From Oscillospiraceae bacterium (GTDB lineage: Bacteria; Bacillota; Clostridia; Oscillospirales; Acutalibacteraceae): 64,000 nt of DNA. Below the pieces are notes generated by a model. That model did not search any database and was not told the DNA's origin. It was given only the letters and a program-made list of their open reading frames with translations. Location of the stretch: the NCBI GenBank assembly GCA_015066565.1, contig SVOB01000001.1:1334531-1398530 (forward strand). The letters run 5' to 3'. The position numbers were made by a program, and so were the translations under genes. Shown in pieces: positions 25,688-34,660 of the stretch; position 1 is the stretch's first letter, and every line of letters starts with the position of its first letter.

Positions 25688-26611
25688 ATGTGGTTTTGGT
25701 TTGCGGTTATTGCGCTTCTTTGCTGGAGCGGAAGCGACCTGTTTTCAAAAATAGGCTGCGCCGACTCGAGAGATAAGTACAGCCATTATAAAATGGTTAC
25801 CGCCGTCGGCGTTATAATGGGTCTTCACGCGGCTTATGAAATATTTATCGGCGGCACCGAGATAAACGGTCAAATTATTCTTAAGTATTTGCCTGTTTCG
25901 GCTCTCTATATTATTTCAATGGCGATAGGCTATATCGGGCTTCGATATATCGAGCTTTCGGTTTCCTCGCCTATCTGTAATTCCTCGGGCGCGCTGGTCG
26001 CTATTATGACAATAGGGCTTGCGCTTATCCATAAAGAAAAAATCGGAATGGTTCCCGCCCAGTATATAGCGGTTTTACTCGTTGTTGCGGGCGTTATAGG
26101 GCTTGGCTTTGTTGAGTCGAACGAGGACGAAGAGTTAAGGGCAAAAAGGCAGGAAAAGGCTAATTACAAGTATTCAAAGAGCGCTTTGGCGATTATTCTC
26201 CCGCTGGTTTACTGTCTTCTTGACGCTCTGGGAACCTTTGCCGACTCAAAGGTGCTTGAAACTCTTGACGAGGATTCGGCAAACGTCGCTTATGAGCTTA
26301 CGTTTTTAGCCTGCGGTATTGTTGCATTTATCTATGTCAAGTTTATAAAGAGACAGAAATATCTTCCCAAAAAGGAAGCTCCGAAATATGCGGGCGCTGT
26401 TTTTGAAACTGCGGGTCAGTTCGCCTATATTTACGCGCTTGCCGACAGCGAGCACGTTGCAATGTCGGCTCCGATTATTTCGGCTTACTGTGTTGTTTCG
26501 GTTTTATGGGGAAGAATTTTCTTAAAGGAAAAGCTTTCGTGGAAGCACTATACGGCTATTGCCTTAGCCGTTGTCGGCATAGTTATTCTCGGCGTGTTTG
26601 ACGAGGCGTAG
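25688..26611 (+). CDS. DMT superfamily (EamA-type) transporter
   Basis: This 307-residue protein has about ten hydrophobic helices arranged as two EamA halves separated by a charged loop near residues 140-165. The second half ends GRIFLKEKLSWKHYTAIALA, the usual terminal signature of drug/metabolite transporters. It follows the M23 gene by 25 bp with GGAGAAAGAG as ribosome site, so it is probably co-transcribed. The substrate cannot be read from sequence. Confidence 0.82.
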   Translation: MWFWFAVIALLCWSGSDLFSKIGCADSRDKYSHYKMVTAVGVIMGLHAAYEIFIGGTEINGQIILKYLPVSALYIISMAIGYIGLRYIELSVSSPICNSSGALVAIMTIGLALIHKEKIGMVPAQYIAVLLVVAGVIGLGFVESNEDEELRAKRQEKANYKYSKSALAIILPLVYCLLDALGTFADSKVLETLDEDSANVAYELTFLACGIVAFIYVKFIKRQKYLPKKEAPKYAGAVFETAGQFAYIYALADSEHVAMSAPIISAYCVVSVLWGRIFLKEKLSWKHYTAIALAVVGIVILGVFDEA

Positions 26612-26631
26612 AAAAAATATTTACATAAAGA

Positions 26632-26662
26632 AAAACGCTCAGCTGTTAAAACTGAGCGTTTT
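26632..26662. terminator. Bidirectional terminator between convergent operons
   Basis: Stem AAAACGCTCAG/CTGAGCGTTTT with a 9-nt loop, with T runs on both strands. It lies between the DMT transporter and the DUF3048 gene. Confidence 0.9.
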
Positions 26663-26676
26663 TTATTTTCATTGAA

Positions 26677-27714
26677 TTATGAAATTGTTGTGTTTCCGCT
26701 GGGAACGAAGCCAATCCAGAACTTGCCTGTGTTGAACTCGATTTCATTGCCGTCCTTGTCGGTGAACTTGAACATATCGTGGGTGTCGCCCTTTTCCCAG
26801 TTAATCTCTTCGTAGGTGCCGTTTGTTATGTAATAACCCGTTCCGCTTGAGAGATGCCACTCGGCGTATTTTCCGCCGTAGATAGTTACGTTGCACGAAA
26901 GAATAAGAACGTTCTTAACCGCCATCTGTTCGCCGTTAGCGTCCATCATACGGTTTGAATTCATATAGTTATAGTACAGACCGTCAGAAGAGTCATATTT
27001 GAAGGTGTGGTTATAGCTGTATGAGAAGGAGGTCTTAACCTCGTTACATTCGCCGCCCGAAAGTGTTACCTTGCTTTTAGCGAAGGTGAAGGGTGAAGAA
27101 TATTCTTCCTTGATATCTGTTCTGTAGCCCTTCTTGCTTATACCCTCGGTAATCCATTCGCCTGTCGTATAAGCCGTGTGCTCGGTTGCGACGCCTCTTG
27201 AATAGTCACGGTCATATTTCGCCGCGCCGTTCTTGTAGTCGATGTTGTCGATTGAAGAATCGCCGTTGATGAGGTTATAGGCGTATGAGCTTCCGCCGAA
27301 ATGAGCGTAAATCGCGTCAAATGCGCAGGCAACTTCAATATAGTTGTTTCTTGCGCTTCTGCACGGGCCGATTTTCTCAACGTCTGAAACGTCGGAATAA
27401 AGCCACATCATTCTTGTAATGCCGCCCTCAACAAGTCCCTCGACAACAATGTCGGGAGTGGTAAGTCCCCACTGAGGACGTGCGTCCGGGTGGTTTTCAA
27501 CCATAATTGCAAACGGGCGTTTGCCTATGGCTTCTTCCTTTAAATTGGCCTCGCCCGTAAGAATGTTTATGTTCGTGGGCACAGGTTCGGTTGTTGTTAC
27601 TGTCGGCGCTTCGGTAGTGGTTGTCGGCTCTTCCTCTTTCTTTTTGCATGAAGCAAAGGGAATAAGCATACAGAGCACTAAAATAACGCAAAGCGCCGGT
27701 TTAATCCTTCTCAT
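26677..27714 (-). CDS. DUF3048 lipoprotein (YerB-like)
   Basis: The 345 residues begin MRRIKPALCVILVLCMLIPF followed by ASCKKK, a lipoprotein signal with lipobox, then a Thr/Glu-rich spacer. The DUF3048 domain shows KRPFAIMVENHPDARPQWGL and the motif GPCRSARNNYIEVA. YerB relatives are surface-exposed with unknown function. The start is the ATG at 27714, which has GGAGGAG at good spacing; it overlaps the end of the upstream sugar transferase by 14 bp, so the two are coupled. Confidence 0.88.
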   Translation of the reverse strand: MRRIKPALCVILVLCMLIPFASCKKKEEEPTTTTEAPTVTTTEPVPTNINILTGEANLKEEAIGKRPFAIMVENHPDARPQWGLTTPDIVVEGLVEGGITRMMWLYSDVSDVEKIGPCRSARNNYIEVACAFDAIYAHFGGSSYAYNLINGDSSIDNIDYKNGAAKYDRDYSRGVATEHTAYTTGEWITEGISKKGYRTDIKEEYSSPFTFAKSKVTLSGGECNEVKTSFSYSYNHTFKYDSSDGLYYNYMNSNRMMDANGEQMAVKNVLILSCNVTIYGGKYAEWHLSSGTGYYITNGTYEEINWEKGDTHDMFKFTDKDGNEIEFNTGKFWIGFVPSGNTTIS

Positions 27715-29143
27715 TTTTTTCTCCTCCGTTTGTGGTATCCTTGTTGTTTTCCTTTTCCTCGGAACCCTTGGCTTTGACGTAATTGTTATATACCTTTTTG
27801 GTATCGTTTTCTTCAAAGCCCTCGGTGCTTTCTTTCTGGAAAAGAATTTTTATTGTCATAAGCAAAAGCTTAATGTCAAGCCTGAACGAATAGTTCTGAA
27901 TATAAATAAGGTCGAGCTTTAATTTGTCAAGCGGCGTTGTGTTGTACTTGCCGTAAACCTGAGCGTAGCCCGTAAGCCCGCCCTTGACCTTGAGTCTGAA
28001 GGGAAACTCGGGGATTTCCGAGGTGTAAGCCTTCATATGCTCAACTCTTTCGGGACGGGGACCGACGATACTCATATCGCCTTTGAGAACGTTGAACAGC
28101 TGTGGCAATTCGTCGATTCTGAACGGGCGGATAATCTTTCCGACCTTGGTGATTCTTTCATCGTCCTTTGTAGCGCCGTGGAAGCCGTCCTTGTCGGCGT
28201 CAACAACCATACTTCGGAATTTAAGTATTTTAAAGGTTGTGTTATCAAGCGTTGAACGCTTCTGTTTGAATAAAACGGGTCCTCTGTCCTCAATTTTAAT
28301 TGCAAGGGCGACAATAAGCATTATAGGCGAGGTGAGGATAATCATAATTGAAGAAATAAGAATATCCATCGCTCTTTTAACAGCCCTCTGCCCGAAGGTA
28401 AGACCGAAATTGCGGCAGAGAACCAGCGGCGTGTCAAAAAGGTCGACTACCGAGCCTCCGCGCATAATTACGTCTGAAATCTTAGGCGTAACATAAACCC
28501 GAACCGAGTTTTCAAAACAGAATTTAAGAAGAATATTTCTGTTTTTCGCTTCGAGATCGCAGAGAATAACCGAGCCGTACTGAAGAGCCTTTTGTTTAAT
28601 TGTTTCAAGGTCGGTTTCGGCAAAAGCTACGCTTTCGGCAATCTTGAATTTTTCGTATCTCGCTTCAAATTTGCTTCGCAGCTTTGAATAGTGCTCGCTG
28701 CCGACGATAAGAAGAATTTCTCTCGGCGGGAAGAGCTTGTAGAAAAACATATCTCCGAACATACCCCAGAGAACAAGCACCGCAATATCCGCAAAGAAAA
28801 GGAAGATAAGCGGTATGGGGCTTACGAGCGCACGGGCGATAAGACAAATCTGGGCGTAGGCGAAGGCGGTATTTATAAGGTTAGATAAAAGCCCCGCAAA
28901 AAGCACGTCGGTTAGCTTCAGGTGACCGATTTTGAAGCCGCCGTAAACATTCTGAAGAATGAAATAAAGCGCCGTGTAAACCGCAATTACAAGCAGGTTG
29001 CCCGGTCCTCTGAATATGTTGTTACCCATAATCCGTCTGTAAAAGGTGTACCAGACATAGGCGTACATACCCGTAATTATTAATAAATGAATAAGAGTAG
29101 CAATCGAGGTATAAATACCCTTGTACTCATTTTTTCTTTTCAT
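27701..29143 (-). CDS. Polyprenyl-phosphate sugar-1-phosphate transferase (exopolysaccharide initiating type)
   Basis: This 480-residue membrane enzyme starts polymer synthesis by moving a sugar phosphate onto a lipid carrier. The N-terminal 130 residues hold four to five membrane helices. A nucleotide-fold segment follows, then after a fifth hydrophobic segment the bacterial sugar transferase domain: PVLFKQKRSTLDNTTFKILK, FRSMVVDADKDG, RPFRIDELPQLFNVLKGDM, SIVGPRPERVEHM and KVKGGLTGYAQV. All key motifs are intact. The neighbouring PHP phosphatase belongs to capsule systems too, but no glycosyltransferases, flippase or polymerase are present here. Confidence 0.92.
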   Translation of the reverse strand: MKRKNEYKGIYTSIATLIHLLIITGMYAYVWYTFYRRIMGNNIFRGPGNLLVIAVYTALYFILQNVYGGFKIGHLKLTDVLFAGLLSNLINTAFAYAQICLIARALVSPIPLIFLFFADIAVLVLWGMFGDMFFYKLFPPREILLIVGSEHYSKLRSKFEARYEKFKIAESVAFAETDLETIKQKALQYGSVILCDLEAKNRNILLKFCFENSVRVYVTPKISDVIMRGGSVVDLFDTPLVLCRNFGLTFGQRAVKRAMDILISSIMIILTSPIMLIVALAIKIEDRGPVLFKQKRSTLDNTTFKILKFRSMVVDADKDGFHGATKDDERITKVGKIIRPFRIDELPQLFNVLKGDMSIVGPRPERVEHMKAYTSEIPEFPFRLKVKGGLTGYAQVYGKYNTTPLDKLKLDLIYIQNYSFRLDIKLLLMTIKILFQKESTEGFEENDTKKVYNNYVKAKGSEEKENNKDTTNGGEKNEKD

Positions 29144-29179
29144 GAAAAAACTCCCGTATAAAGTGTATTTTTCCTGTTT

Positions 29180-29794
29180 TTAACGGCTTCCGCTCCAGAA
29201 AATATGGTCCTTGATAAGTACCGCGCGGCACATCGCCGCTTCTGCGTCGCCGATTAAAACGGGCTGAGCGCAAAGGAAGTATTCACCCTCTTTGACATCC
29301 GAAAGATTAAGTCCTTCAAGCAGGGCTACGTTTTCGCCTAAAAGGAAGCGGTGGGCGCCGCCGTCGGAATCGGTCTTTTCGATTGAAAGAGCGTCAGTGC
29401 CTAAAAGCCGGCACCCTCTGAAAGCGATTTCGCTTGCGGCGCTCGGGTGAATAAAGGTCCTGCCCTTTCCCTTTAAGAGAACTCTGTCGCAGACCCTCGG
29501 GAAAAGCCTGTCCACATCGGCACCCGTAAGAAGCCCCGCGGGAGTTTCGATAACCGTGCAGGGACCTATAAAAACTTCAAGGTCAAGGCGGTCAATCGAG
29601 TCGCCGTCGTCAAAGAAATGAAGCGGAGCGTCTACGTGGGTTCCGTTATGAAGTCCCGCCGTAAGCTTGCCGAGGTTATAACCGTCGCCGTTACGGATTG
29701 ACTTAACCCTTTCAACCCTTGCCGAAGGGTCGCCCGGATAGACGTCGCAGGTGAGCATTTCACGGGAAATATCGATTATTTCAATAGATGGCAT
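29180..29794 (-). CDS. Cyclase-family (kynurenine formamidase-like) metal hydrolase
   Basis: The 204-residue protein has the PF04199 cyclase motif HNGTHVDAPLHFF (about 48-60), whose histidines and aspartate bind zinc or manganese, and further conserved parts such as LLGTDALSIEKTDSDGG. The family includes kynurenine formamidase and other amide/lactone hydrolases; no tryptophan-degradation genes are near, so the substrate stays open. It lies 36 bp upstream of the sugar transferase on the same strand. Confidence 0.85.
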   Translation of the reverse strand: MPSIEIIDISREMLTCDVYPGDPSARVERVKSIRNGDGYNLGKLTAGLHNGTHVDAPLHFFDDGDSIDRLDLEVFIGPCTVIETPAGLLTGADVDRLFPRVCDRVLLKGKGRTFIHPSAASEIAFRGCRLLGTDALSIEKTDSDGGAHRFLLGENVALLEGLNLSDVKEGEYFLCAQPVLIGDAEAAMCRAVLIKDHIFWSGSR

Positions 29795-29867
29795 ATTCTT
29801 TTACACCTCACGTCAATTATACTTTAAAACCAACGCAAAATCAATTTTTTACGTTTAAGAAAAAATG

Positions 29868-30611
29868 TTAAATAATCCCTCTTTCGGGAATATGGATTAA
29901 CCTGTCCTCGAGAACGAGCTTCGGATTTTCCTCAAGCAGTCTTTCGAGTGTTTCAATTTCAAGAAAATCGGGAAAATACTTGGATTTATTAAGTAAATCG
30001 TTCGGTCTGAACTTGGCTGAATGAGCGTCGCTTGCGATGAAATCAATTAAGTTGTTTTCAAGCATTTCGCAGGCGAGATTAAAGCACCCTCTGCCGTTGC
30101 CGCCCGTGAGAGAATCGGCGTTGAGTTGGAAAAGCACGTTCTTTTTTGAAAACTCGTTGATAAATTCGGGCGTGTGTAAAAAGGTGCTGTATCTTTCGGG
30201 ATGAGCGATTATCGGAACATAGTCCCTTTTTATAAGCTCGTCAATCCAGCTTAAAGCCTCGTCACAGTCAAAATGCCGAAGCGAAAATTCGCAGAGCATA
30301 TATCGGCTGTTGTTAAGGGTTACCTTATCAAGACTCGGCGCCGAAAAAATCACCTCGTCAAGATAGAGTTCGCAGCCCGTGAAAACGGGCAGGTCAATGT
30401 AATAATATTCAAGAGCCTCTTTAAGAAGGCTCAGTTTTTCGTCGCGTGTTTCAACGAAAATATCAACCTCGTCGTAAGAAGCGAAATGCGGCGTGGCAAT
30501 AACGCTTGTAAGTCCCTGTCCTTCGGCAATACGGCAAAGGTCGATTGCGTCTTCGGTGGTTTTTGCGCCGTCGTCAATTCCGGGGAGTATGTGCGAATGA
30601 ATGTCAATCAT
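29868..30611 (-). CDS. CpsB/YwqE-type PHP-domain tyrosine phosphatase
   Basis: This 247-residue protein has the PHP fold: MIDIHSHILPGIDDGAKT at the N-terminus, then ATPHF, GCELYLDE and FIASDAHSAK near the end supply the metal ligands. CpsB/YwqE enzymes dephosphorylate the tyrosine kinase of capsule systems. No CpsC/CpsD-like kinase is in the window, so its target may be elsewhere. The ATG overlaps the stop of the AI-2E-type permease gene by 4 bp. Confidence 0.88.
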   Translation of the reverse strand: MIDIHSHILPGIDDGAKTTEDAIDLCRIAEGQGLTSVIATPHFASYDEVDIFVETRDEKLSLLKEALEYYYIDLPVFTGCELYLDEVIFSAPSLDKVTLNNSRYMLCEFSLRHFDCDEALSWIDELIKRDYVPIIAHPERYSTFLHTPEFINEFSKKNVLFQLNADSLTGGNGRGCFNLACEMLENNLIDFIASDAHSAKFRPNDLLNKSKYFPDFLEIETLERLLEENPKLVLEDRLIHIPERGII

Positions 30612-31789
30612 TTTTTCGTGTCACCCTCCTTTATTTTAACGGTGGCATCCTCCTTTTTCTTCATAGGCTTATAGAGGTGGATAATGCCCTCGTCGTTAAG
30701 CGCCTTAATAGTGATAATCGAAAGCGGGAGCAGGAAAATTCCCAGAACTCCGAAGAGCTGGGAGCCGATATACATAGCCATAAGCGTAAGGAACGGGGGA
30801 AGACCGAGCTGACCCGCGACGAGCTTCGGCTCAAGAACCTGACGTATAACGGTAATGACAGCGTAAAGCACGAGAAGCCCTATGCCCTGAGCATAATTGC
30901 CCGTGATGAACGAAATAATTGCCCACGGAATAAGCACCGAGCCTGTTCCGAAAACGGGAATAATATCAATAATCGCCGTAAGAAGCGAGATGATTACAAT
31001 ATAACCGCCGGTGTAGATATTCATTACCGAAAGAAGCGAAAGACCTATAACAAGCTCGACAAAGGTGATTGTAAGAATAAGCGCGTAGGCTTTACCCATT
31101 TTGCCGAGGAAAGAGAAAACAAGGTGCTTCGCCTGAGAAATCTTTTTGCTTTTTTCTTCGGGGAACTGGTGAAGAATGAAATCACGGATATTTGGATAAT
31201 CCGAGGTCATAAAGCAGCAGGTGATAACGGAAACAAGAATTCCGACAAGAACAAAGGGAATCTGCTTTGCGGAGCTGATAATAGACATAAGCGGTGAAAC
31301 GAGCGAGCCGACGCTGAATGACGACGAGGATTTTTCAACCTCCTCAGCCGAAACGAAGGTGTTGTTAAGGAAATTCGTTATAGCGTCCGAAATAGAGGTT
31401 TTAACCGTGTCGGGAAGGAAATTGAGATTGTCCGCAAACCACTTCTTAATCTGGATAATAAGGTCGGGCACGTTTTCAAATTTTGACATAAGGAACTGGA
31501 AAAAGCCCTTGAATTCGGAAACAATCCTTGCGCCGATAAGGCTTACGGCCGTTATTGCAAGAAATACTAATAAAAGCACGAGAAGTGTTGAAACAATCCC
31601 TCTTTTAAGCGGCGTTTTTTTAACGATAAAGTTTACCGGTCTCTGAAGACAGATTGCAACGAAAAACGCAAACACAAACGGCATGAAAAGTCCGAAGCCG
31701 TAATGCAGGAAAATATAGAATAACGCAATAAGGATTGCGATATATACCACGTCAATTATAAATTTTCTTTTTCTTTCAACGTCGTTCAT
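30608..31789 (-). CDS. AI-2E transporter family membrane protein
   Basis: A 393-residue membrane protein with the PF01594 pattern: paired N-terminal helices, a soluble central segment (about 75-175, amphipathic) and a block of C-terminal helices with IIDIIPVFGTGSVLIPW and EPKLVAGQLGLPPFLTLMAM. Members move varied small molecules or ions; few truly export autoinducer-2. It is the first gene of the envelope operon running leftwards. The upstream 230 bp are AT-rich and shared with the divergent hom gene. Confidence 0.88.
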   Translation of the reverse strand: MNDVERKRKFIIDVVYIAILIALFYIFLHYGFGLFMPFVFAFFVAICLQRPVNFIVKKTPLKRGIVSTLLVLLLVFLAITAVSLIGARIVSEFKGFFQFLMSKFENVPDLIIQIKKWFADNLNFLPDTVKTSISDAITNFLNNTFVSAEEVEKSSSSFSVGSLVSPLMSIISSAKQIPFVLVGILVSVITCCFMTSDYPNIRDFILHQFPEEKSKKISQAKHLVFSFLGKMGKAYALILTITFVELVIGLSLLSVMNIYTGGYIVIISLLTAIIDIIPVFGTGSVLIPWAIISFITGNYAQGIGLLVLYAVITVIRQVLEPKLVAGQLGLPPFLTLMAMYIGSQLFGVLGIFLLPLSIITIKALNDEGIIHLYKPMKKKEDATVKIKEGDTKK

Positions 31790-31917
31790 AAAAGCCTCCG
31801 CATTTAATATAAGGGAAAATATAATACTTAATATATCTATTTTATACTATTTTTTGTAATTAGACAATGAATTATAGTAAAAAAATATAAAAATAGGGGA
31901 AAATTCGCAAAAAAATC

Positions 31918-31946
31918 TTTTAATAATCAATTTTTTGTGATATTAT
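31918..31946 (+). promoter_or_regulatory. Probable promoter of hom-lysC
   Basis: TATTAT preceded by GTGA, with a weak TTTTAA 17 nt upstream. The leader would be about 70 nt and shows no obvious riboswitch or attenuator. Confidence 0.4.
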
Positions 31947-32019
31947 ATATCTTGTTTTTTTGTACCTTTTTATTAAGGGCGAAATTCGGACGGAATGAAA
32001 GACGCAAGGAAGTGAGCAA

Positions 32020-33255
32020 ATGAAGGTTGCGGTAATAGGCTACGGCACAGTCGGCAGCGGCGTTGTCGAGGTTCTTTTGAGAAACCACGACACCATTGTC
32101 AGACGCAATTCCCTCGACGAGCTTGAACTAAAATACATTCTCGACATAAGGGATTTTCCGCTTGACCCAAATAAAGAAAAGTTCACAAAAGATTTTAACG
32201 ACATTCTCAACGACGAAGAGGTCGGGGTTGTCGTTGAAACCATGGGCGGAATTCACCCGGCTTTTGAGTTCACGTCACAGCTTTTATCAAAGGGTAAAAG
32301 CGTTGTAACCTCAAATAAGGAGCTTGTTGCTCAAAAGGGCTTTGAGCTTCTCAACCTCGCAAAAGAGAATAAGGCGAACTATATGTTCGAGGCTTCCGTC
32401 GGCGGCGGTATTCCGATTATAAGGCCTATAAACAACTGCCTTTCCGCTAACGAGATTATCGAAATAGCGGGTATTCTCAACGGCACTACGAACTACATTC
32501 TCACTAAAATGATAAACGACGGTATGAGCATGGATGAGGCGCTTATGAGGGCGCAGCAGAAGGGCTATGCCGAAAAGGACCCGACAGCCGATATTGAGGG
32601 CATTGACGCGGGAAGAAAAATCTGTATTCTCGCCGACCTCGCTTTCGGGAAACACGTTTTTCCCGACCAGGTTTACACTCAGGGTATAAGGGATATAACC
32701 CTTGAGGACGTTGAATTCGTAAAGGACTTCGGCGGCGTAATAAAGCTTATCGGCTCGGCTAAAAGGATTCCGGACGGAAGAATCTGCGCTCAGGTCAGAC
32801 CCTCCGTCATTCTTAAAAACAGTCAGCTCGCTACGACCTCGGGCGTGTTCAACGCCATTCTTGTTAGGGGCAACGCTCTGGGCGACGCCGTTTTCTACGG
32901 CAGGGGCGCGGGCAAGCTTCCTACGGCGAGCGCCGTTGTTGCCGATGTTATTGACTGCGCAAGGCATCAGGGAAAGACAAAGATACTTCCCTGGGGAGAA
33001 AACGAAAAGGATTTCGTCGCTCCCAACGACCTTATATCCGCACGCTTTTACGTCAGGGCATATAATGTTAATGACGGCTCGCTTGCCGAGCTTGACAGGC
33101 TTCTCGGTAATATAAGGGTGCTTGAGAGAAAGAACCAGTCTCCCGACGAATTCGCCTTTGTCACCGAAGAAATTGTTGAAAAGGACCTCAGAGAGAAGCT
33201 CGGTAAAATCGGGTCAGTTGAAATTAAATCGCTTATTCCTGTTACGGATTATTGA
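32020..33255 (+). CDS. hom: Homoserine dehydrogenase
   Basis: This enzyme reduces aspartate semialdehyde to homoserine for threonine and methionine synthesis. The 411 residues show the NAD(P) site MKVAVIGYGTVGSGVVEVLL, the substrate site GGGIPIIRPINN and NGTTNYILTKM, GYAEKDPTADIEGIDAGRK, and a C-terminal ACT-like part (FYVRAYNVNDGSLAELDRLL, from about 345). The ACT domain suggests threonine feedback. It is followed 17 bp later by aspartate kinase, so the pathway's first and third enzymes are co-expressed. Confidence 0.95.
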   Translation: MKVAVIGYGTVGSGVVEVLLRNHDTIVRRNSLDELELKYILDIRDFPLDPNKEKFTKDFNDILNDEEVGVVVETMGGIHPAFEFTSQLLSKGKSVVTSNKELVAQKGFELLNLAKENKANYMFEASVGGGIPIIRPINNCLSANEIIEIAGILNGTTNYILTKMINDGMSMDEALMRAQQKGYAEKDPTADIEGIDAGRKICILADLAFGKHVFPDQVYTQGIRDITLEDVEFVKDFGGVIKLIGSAKRIPDGRICAQVRPSVILKNSQLATTSGVFNAILVRGNALGDAVFYGRGAGKLPTASAVVADVIDCARHQGKTKILPWGENEKDFVAPNDLISARFYVRAYNVNDGSLAELDRLLGNIRVLERKNQSPDEFAFVTEEIVEKDLREKLGKIGSVEIKSLIPVTDY

Positions 33256-33272
33256 TATACGGGGGAAAGAAT

Positions 33273-34484
33273 ATGGCATTAATAGTTCAGAAATTCGGCG
33301 GCTCGTCGGTAGCGGACGCCGAAAGAGTAATGAATGTCGCCTCGATTGTTACGGACACATACCGCAAGGGTAACGACGTTGTGGTTGTTGTTTCCGCCCA
33401 GGGCGACACAACCGACGACCTTATTGAAAAGGCGGCTGAAATTAATCCTAAGGCATCAAAGCGTGAAATGGATATGCTCCTTTCCGCAGGCGAGCAGATG
33501 TCGATAGCGCTTCTCGCCATGGCTATAGAAAAGCTCGGCTGCCCCGTTGTTTCGCTTTTAGGCTGGCAGGCGGGAATGATGACCGACTCGGCTTATTCAA
33601 CGGCGAGAATTAAAAAGATTGACACAGCGAGAATTATCTCCGAGCTTGACCGACACAACATTGTCGTTGTCGCAGGCTTCCAGGGATTAAACAAATATGA
33701 CGATATAACTACGCTCGGCAGGGGCGGAAGCGACACCTCGGCGGTTGCGATTGCCGCGGCTATGCACGCAGACCGCTGTCAGATTTTCACCGACGTTGAG
33801 GGCGTTTATACGGCGGACCCGAGAAAGGTTCCCGACGCAATCAAGCTCAAGGAAATCACCTATGACGAAATGCTTGAGCTCGCCACTCTCGGCGCTCAGG
33901 TTTTAAACAACCGCTCGGTTGAAATGGCGAAAAAATATAACGTTGAGTTAGAGGTGCTTTCAAGTCTTACAAAGGTTCCCGGAACAGTTGTCAAGGAGGT
34001 TACAAAAATGGAAAAAATGCTCATCAGAGGCGTTACAAAGGATACGGACGTCGCAAGAATCGCAGTTACAAATATACCTAACACACCCGGTATTGCGTTT
34101 AAACTTTTCGCAAAGCTTGCCCAGAAGAAAATCAATGTCGGAATTATTCTTCAGTCAGTCGGCCGTGACGGCACGAAGGACATTACCTTCACCGTTTCAA
34201 AGGATAATGCCGAGGCGGCTATGGAAGCTGTAGGCAGTATTTTCAGCATTGAGGAAAGCAATATCGCCTGCGACACAAACGTCGCTAAGGTTTCGGTAGT
34301 CGGTGCGGGTATGGAGTCGCACCCGGGCACAGCTTCAAGAATGTTTGAGGCTCTTTATGAGCAGAATATCAATATCGAAATGATAGCCACAAGCGAGATT
34401 AAAATTTCGGTACTTATTGACGTAAACGACGCAGATAAGGCAGTCGAGGCTGTTCACAGGGCATTCTTTGAAGAAAATAAATAA
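33273..34484 (+). CDS. lysC: Aspartate kinase (alpha/beta type)
   Basis: The 403-residue enzyme phosphorylates aspartate, the first step to Lys/Thr/Met. It opens MALIVQKFGGSSVADAER, contains TTLGRGGSDTSAVAIAAAMH and FTDVEGVYTADPR, and ends with two ACT domains (about 262-403). The start has GGGGGAAAG upstream. An in-frame ATG at 34008 (codon 246) is preceded by a perfect AAGGAGGT at 7 nt and would give a 158-residue beta subunit made of the ACT domains. This is the same arrangement as aspartokinase II of Bacillus subtilis. Confidence 0.95.
   Translation: MALIVQKFGGSSVADAERVMNVASIVTDTYRKGNDVVVVVSAQGDTTDDLIEKAAEINPKASKREMDMLLSAGEQMSIALLAMAIEKLGCPVVSLLGWQAGMMTDSAYSTARIKKIDTARIISELDRHNIVVVAGFQGLNKYDDITTLGRGGSDTSAVAIAAAMHADRCQIFTDVEGVYTADPRKVPDAIKLKEITYDEMLELATLGAQVLNNRSVEMAKKYNVELEVLSSLTKVPGTVVKEVTKMEKMLIRGVTKDTDVARIAVTNIPNTPGIAFKLFAKLAQKKINVGIILQSVGRDGTKDITFTVSKDNAEAAMEAVGSIFSIEESNIACDTNVAKVSVVGAGMESHPGTASRMFEALYEQNINIEMIATSEIKISVLIDVNDADKAVEAVHRAFFEENK
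33993..34010 (+). promoter_or_regulatory. Internal ribosome binding site and start for the LysC beta subunit
   Basis: AAGGAGGT followed after 7 nt by an in-frame ATG (codon 246 of lysC). The strength of the site inside a coding region, and its match to the known Bacillus position, support real internal initiation. Confidence 0.7.
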
Positions 34485-34500
34485 TTATTAGAATAATTAA

Positions 34501-34535
34501 AACAACTCCCCTTGAAAAAGGGGAGTTGTTTTTTG
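34501..34535 (+). terminator. hom-lysC terminator
   Basis: Perfect 13-bp stem AACAACTCCCCTT/AAGGGGAGTTGTT with a 4-nt loop, then TTTTTG. Confidence 0.92.
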
Positions 34536-34557
34536 TATAGAAATTCCGTATGAATAT

Positions 34558-34659
34558 GGCTCCCCTGTGTAAGGGGAGCTGTCGAACAAAGTGAGACTGA
34601 GGGGTTGTTACAATCCCTCCACCGCTAAAGCGGTCCCTCTCCCTTTGCACAAGGGAGGC
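34558..34659. repeat. Imperfect palindromic repeat, family 1 copy 1
   Basis: About 100 bp beginning GGCTCCCCTGTGTAAGGGG and ending CCCTTTGCACAAGGGAGGC, so each end is itself a hairpin. The shared core GACTGAGGGGTTGT and ACAATCCCTC recurs in a second copy at 59245-59347. It lies between the convergent hom-lysC and metG-tatD units. Confidence 0.75.
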
Positions 34660-34660
34660 G

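Noticed and set aside
30545..31297. 250-codon plus-strand frame opposite the AI-2E-type permease
   Set aside because: Very polar translation of the strand opposite a membrane-protein gene; a typical artefact.
32311..32967. 218-codon minus-strand frame opposite hom
   Set aside because: Antisense to a secure housekeeping gene, with no start signal.
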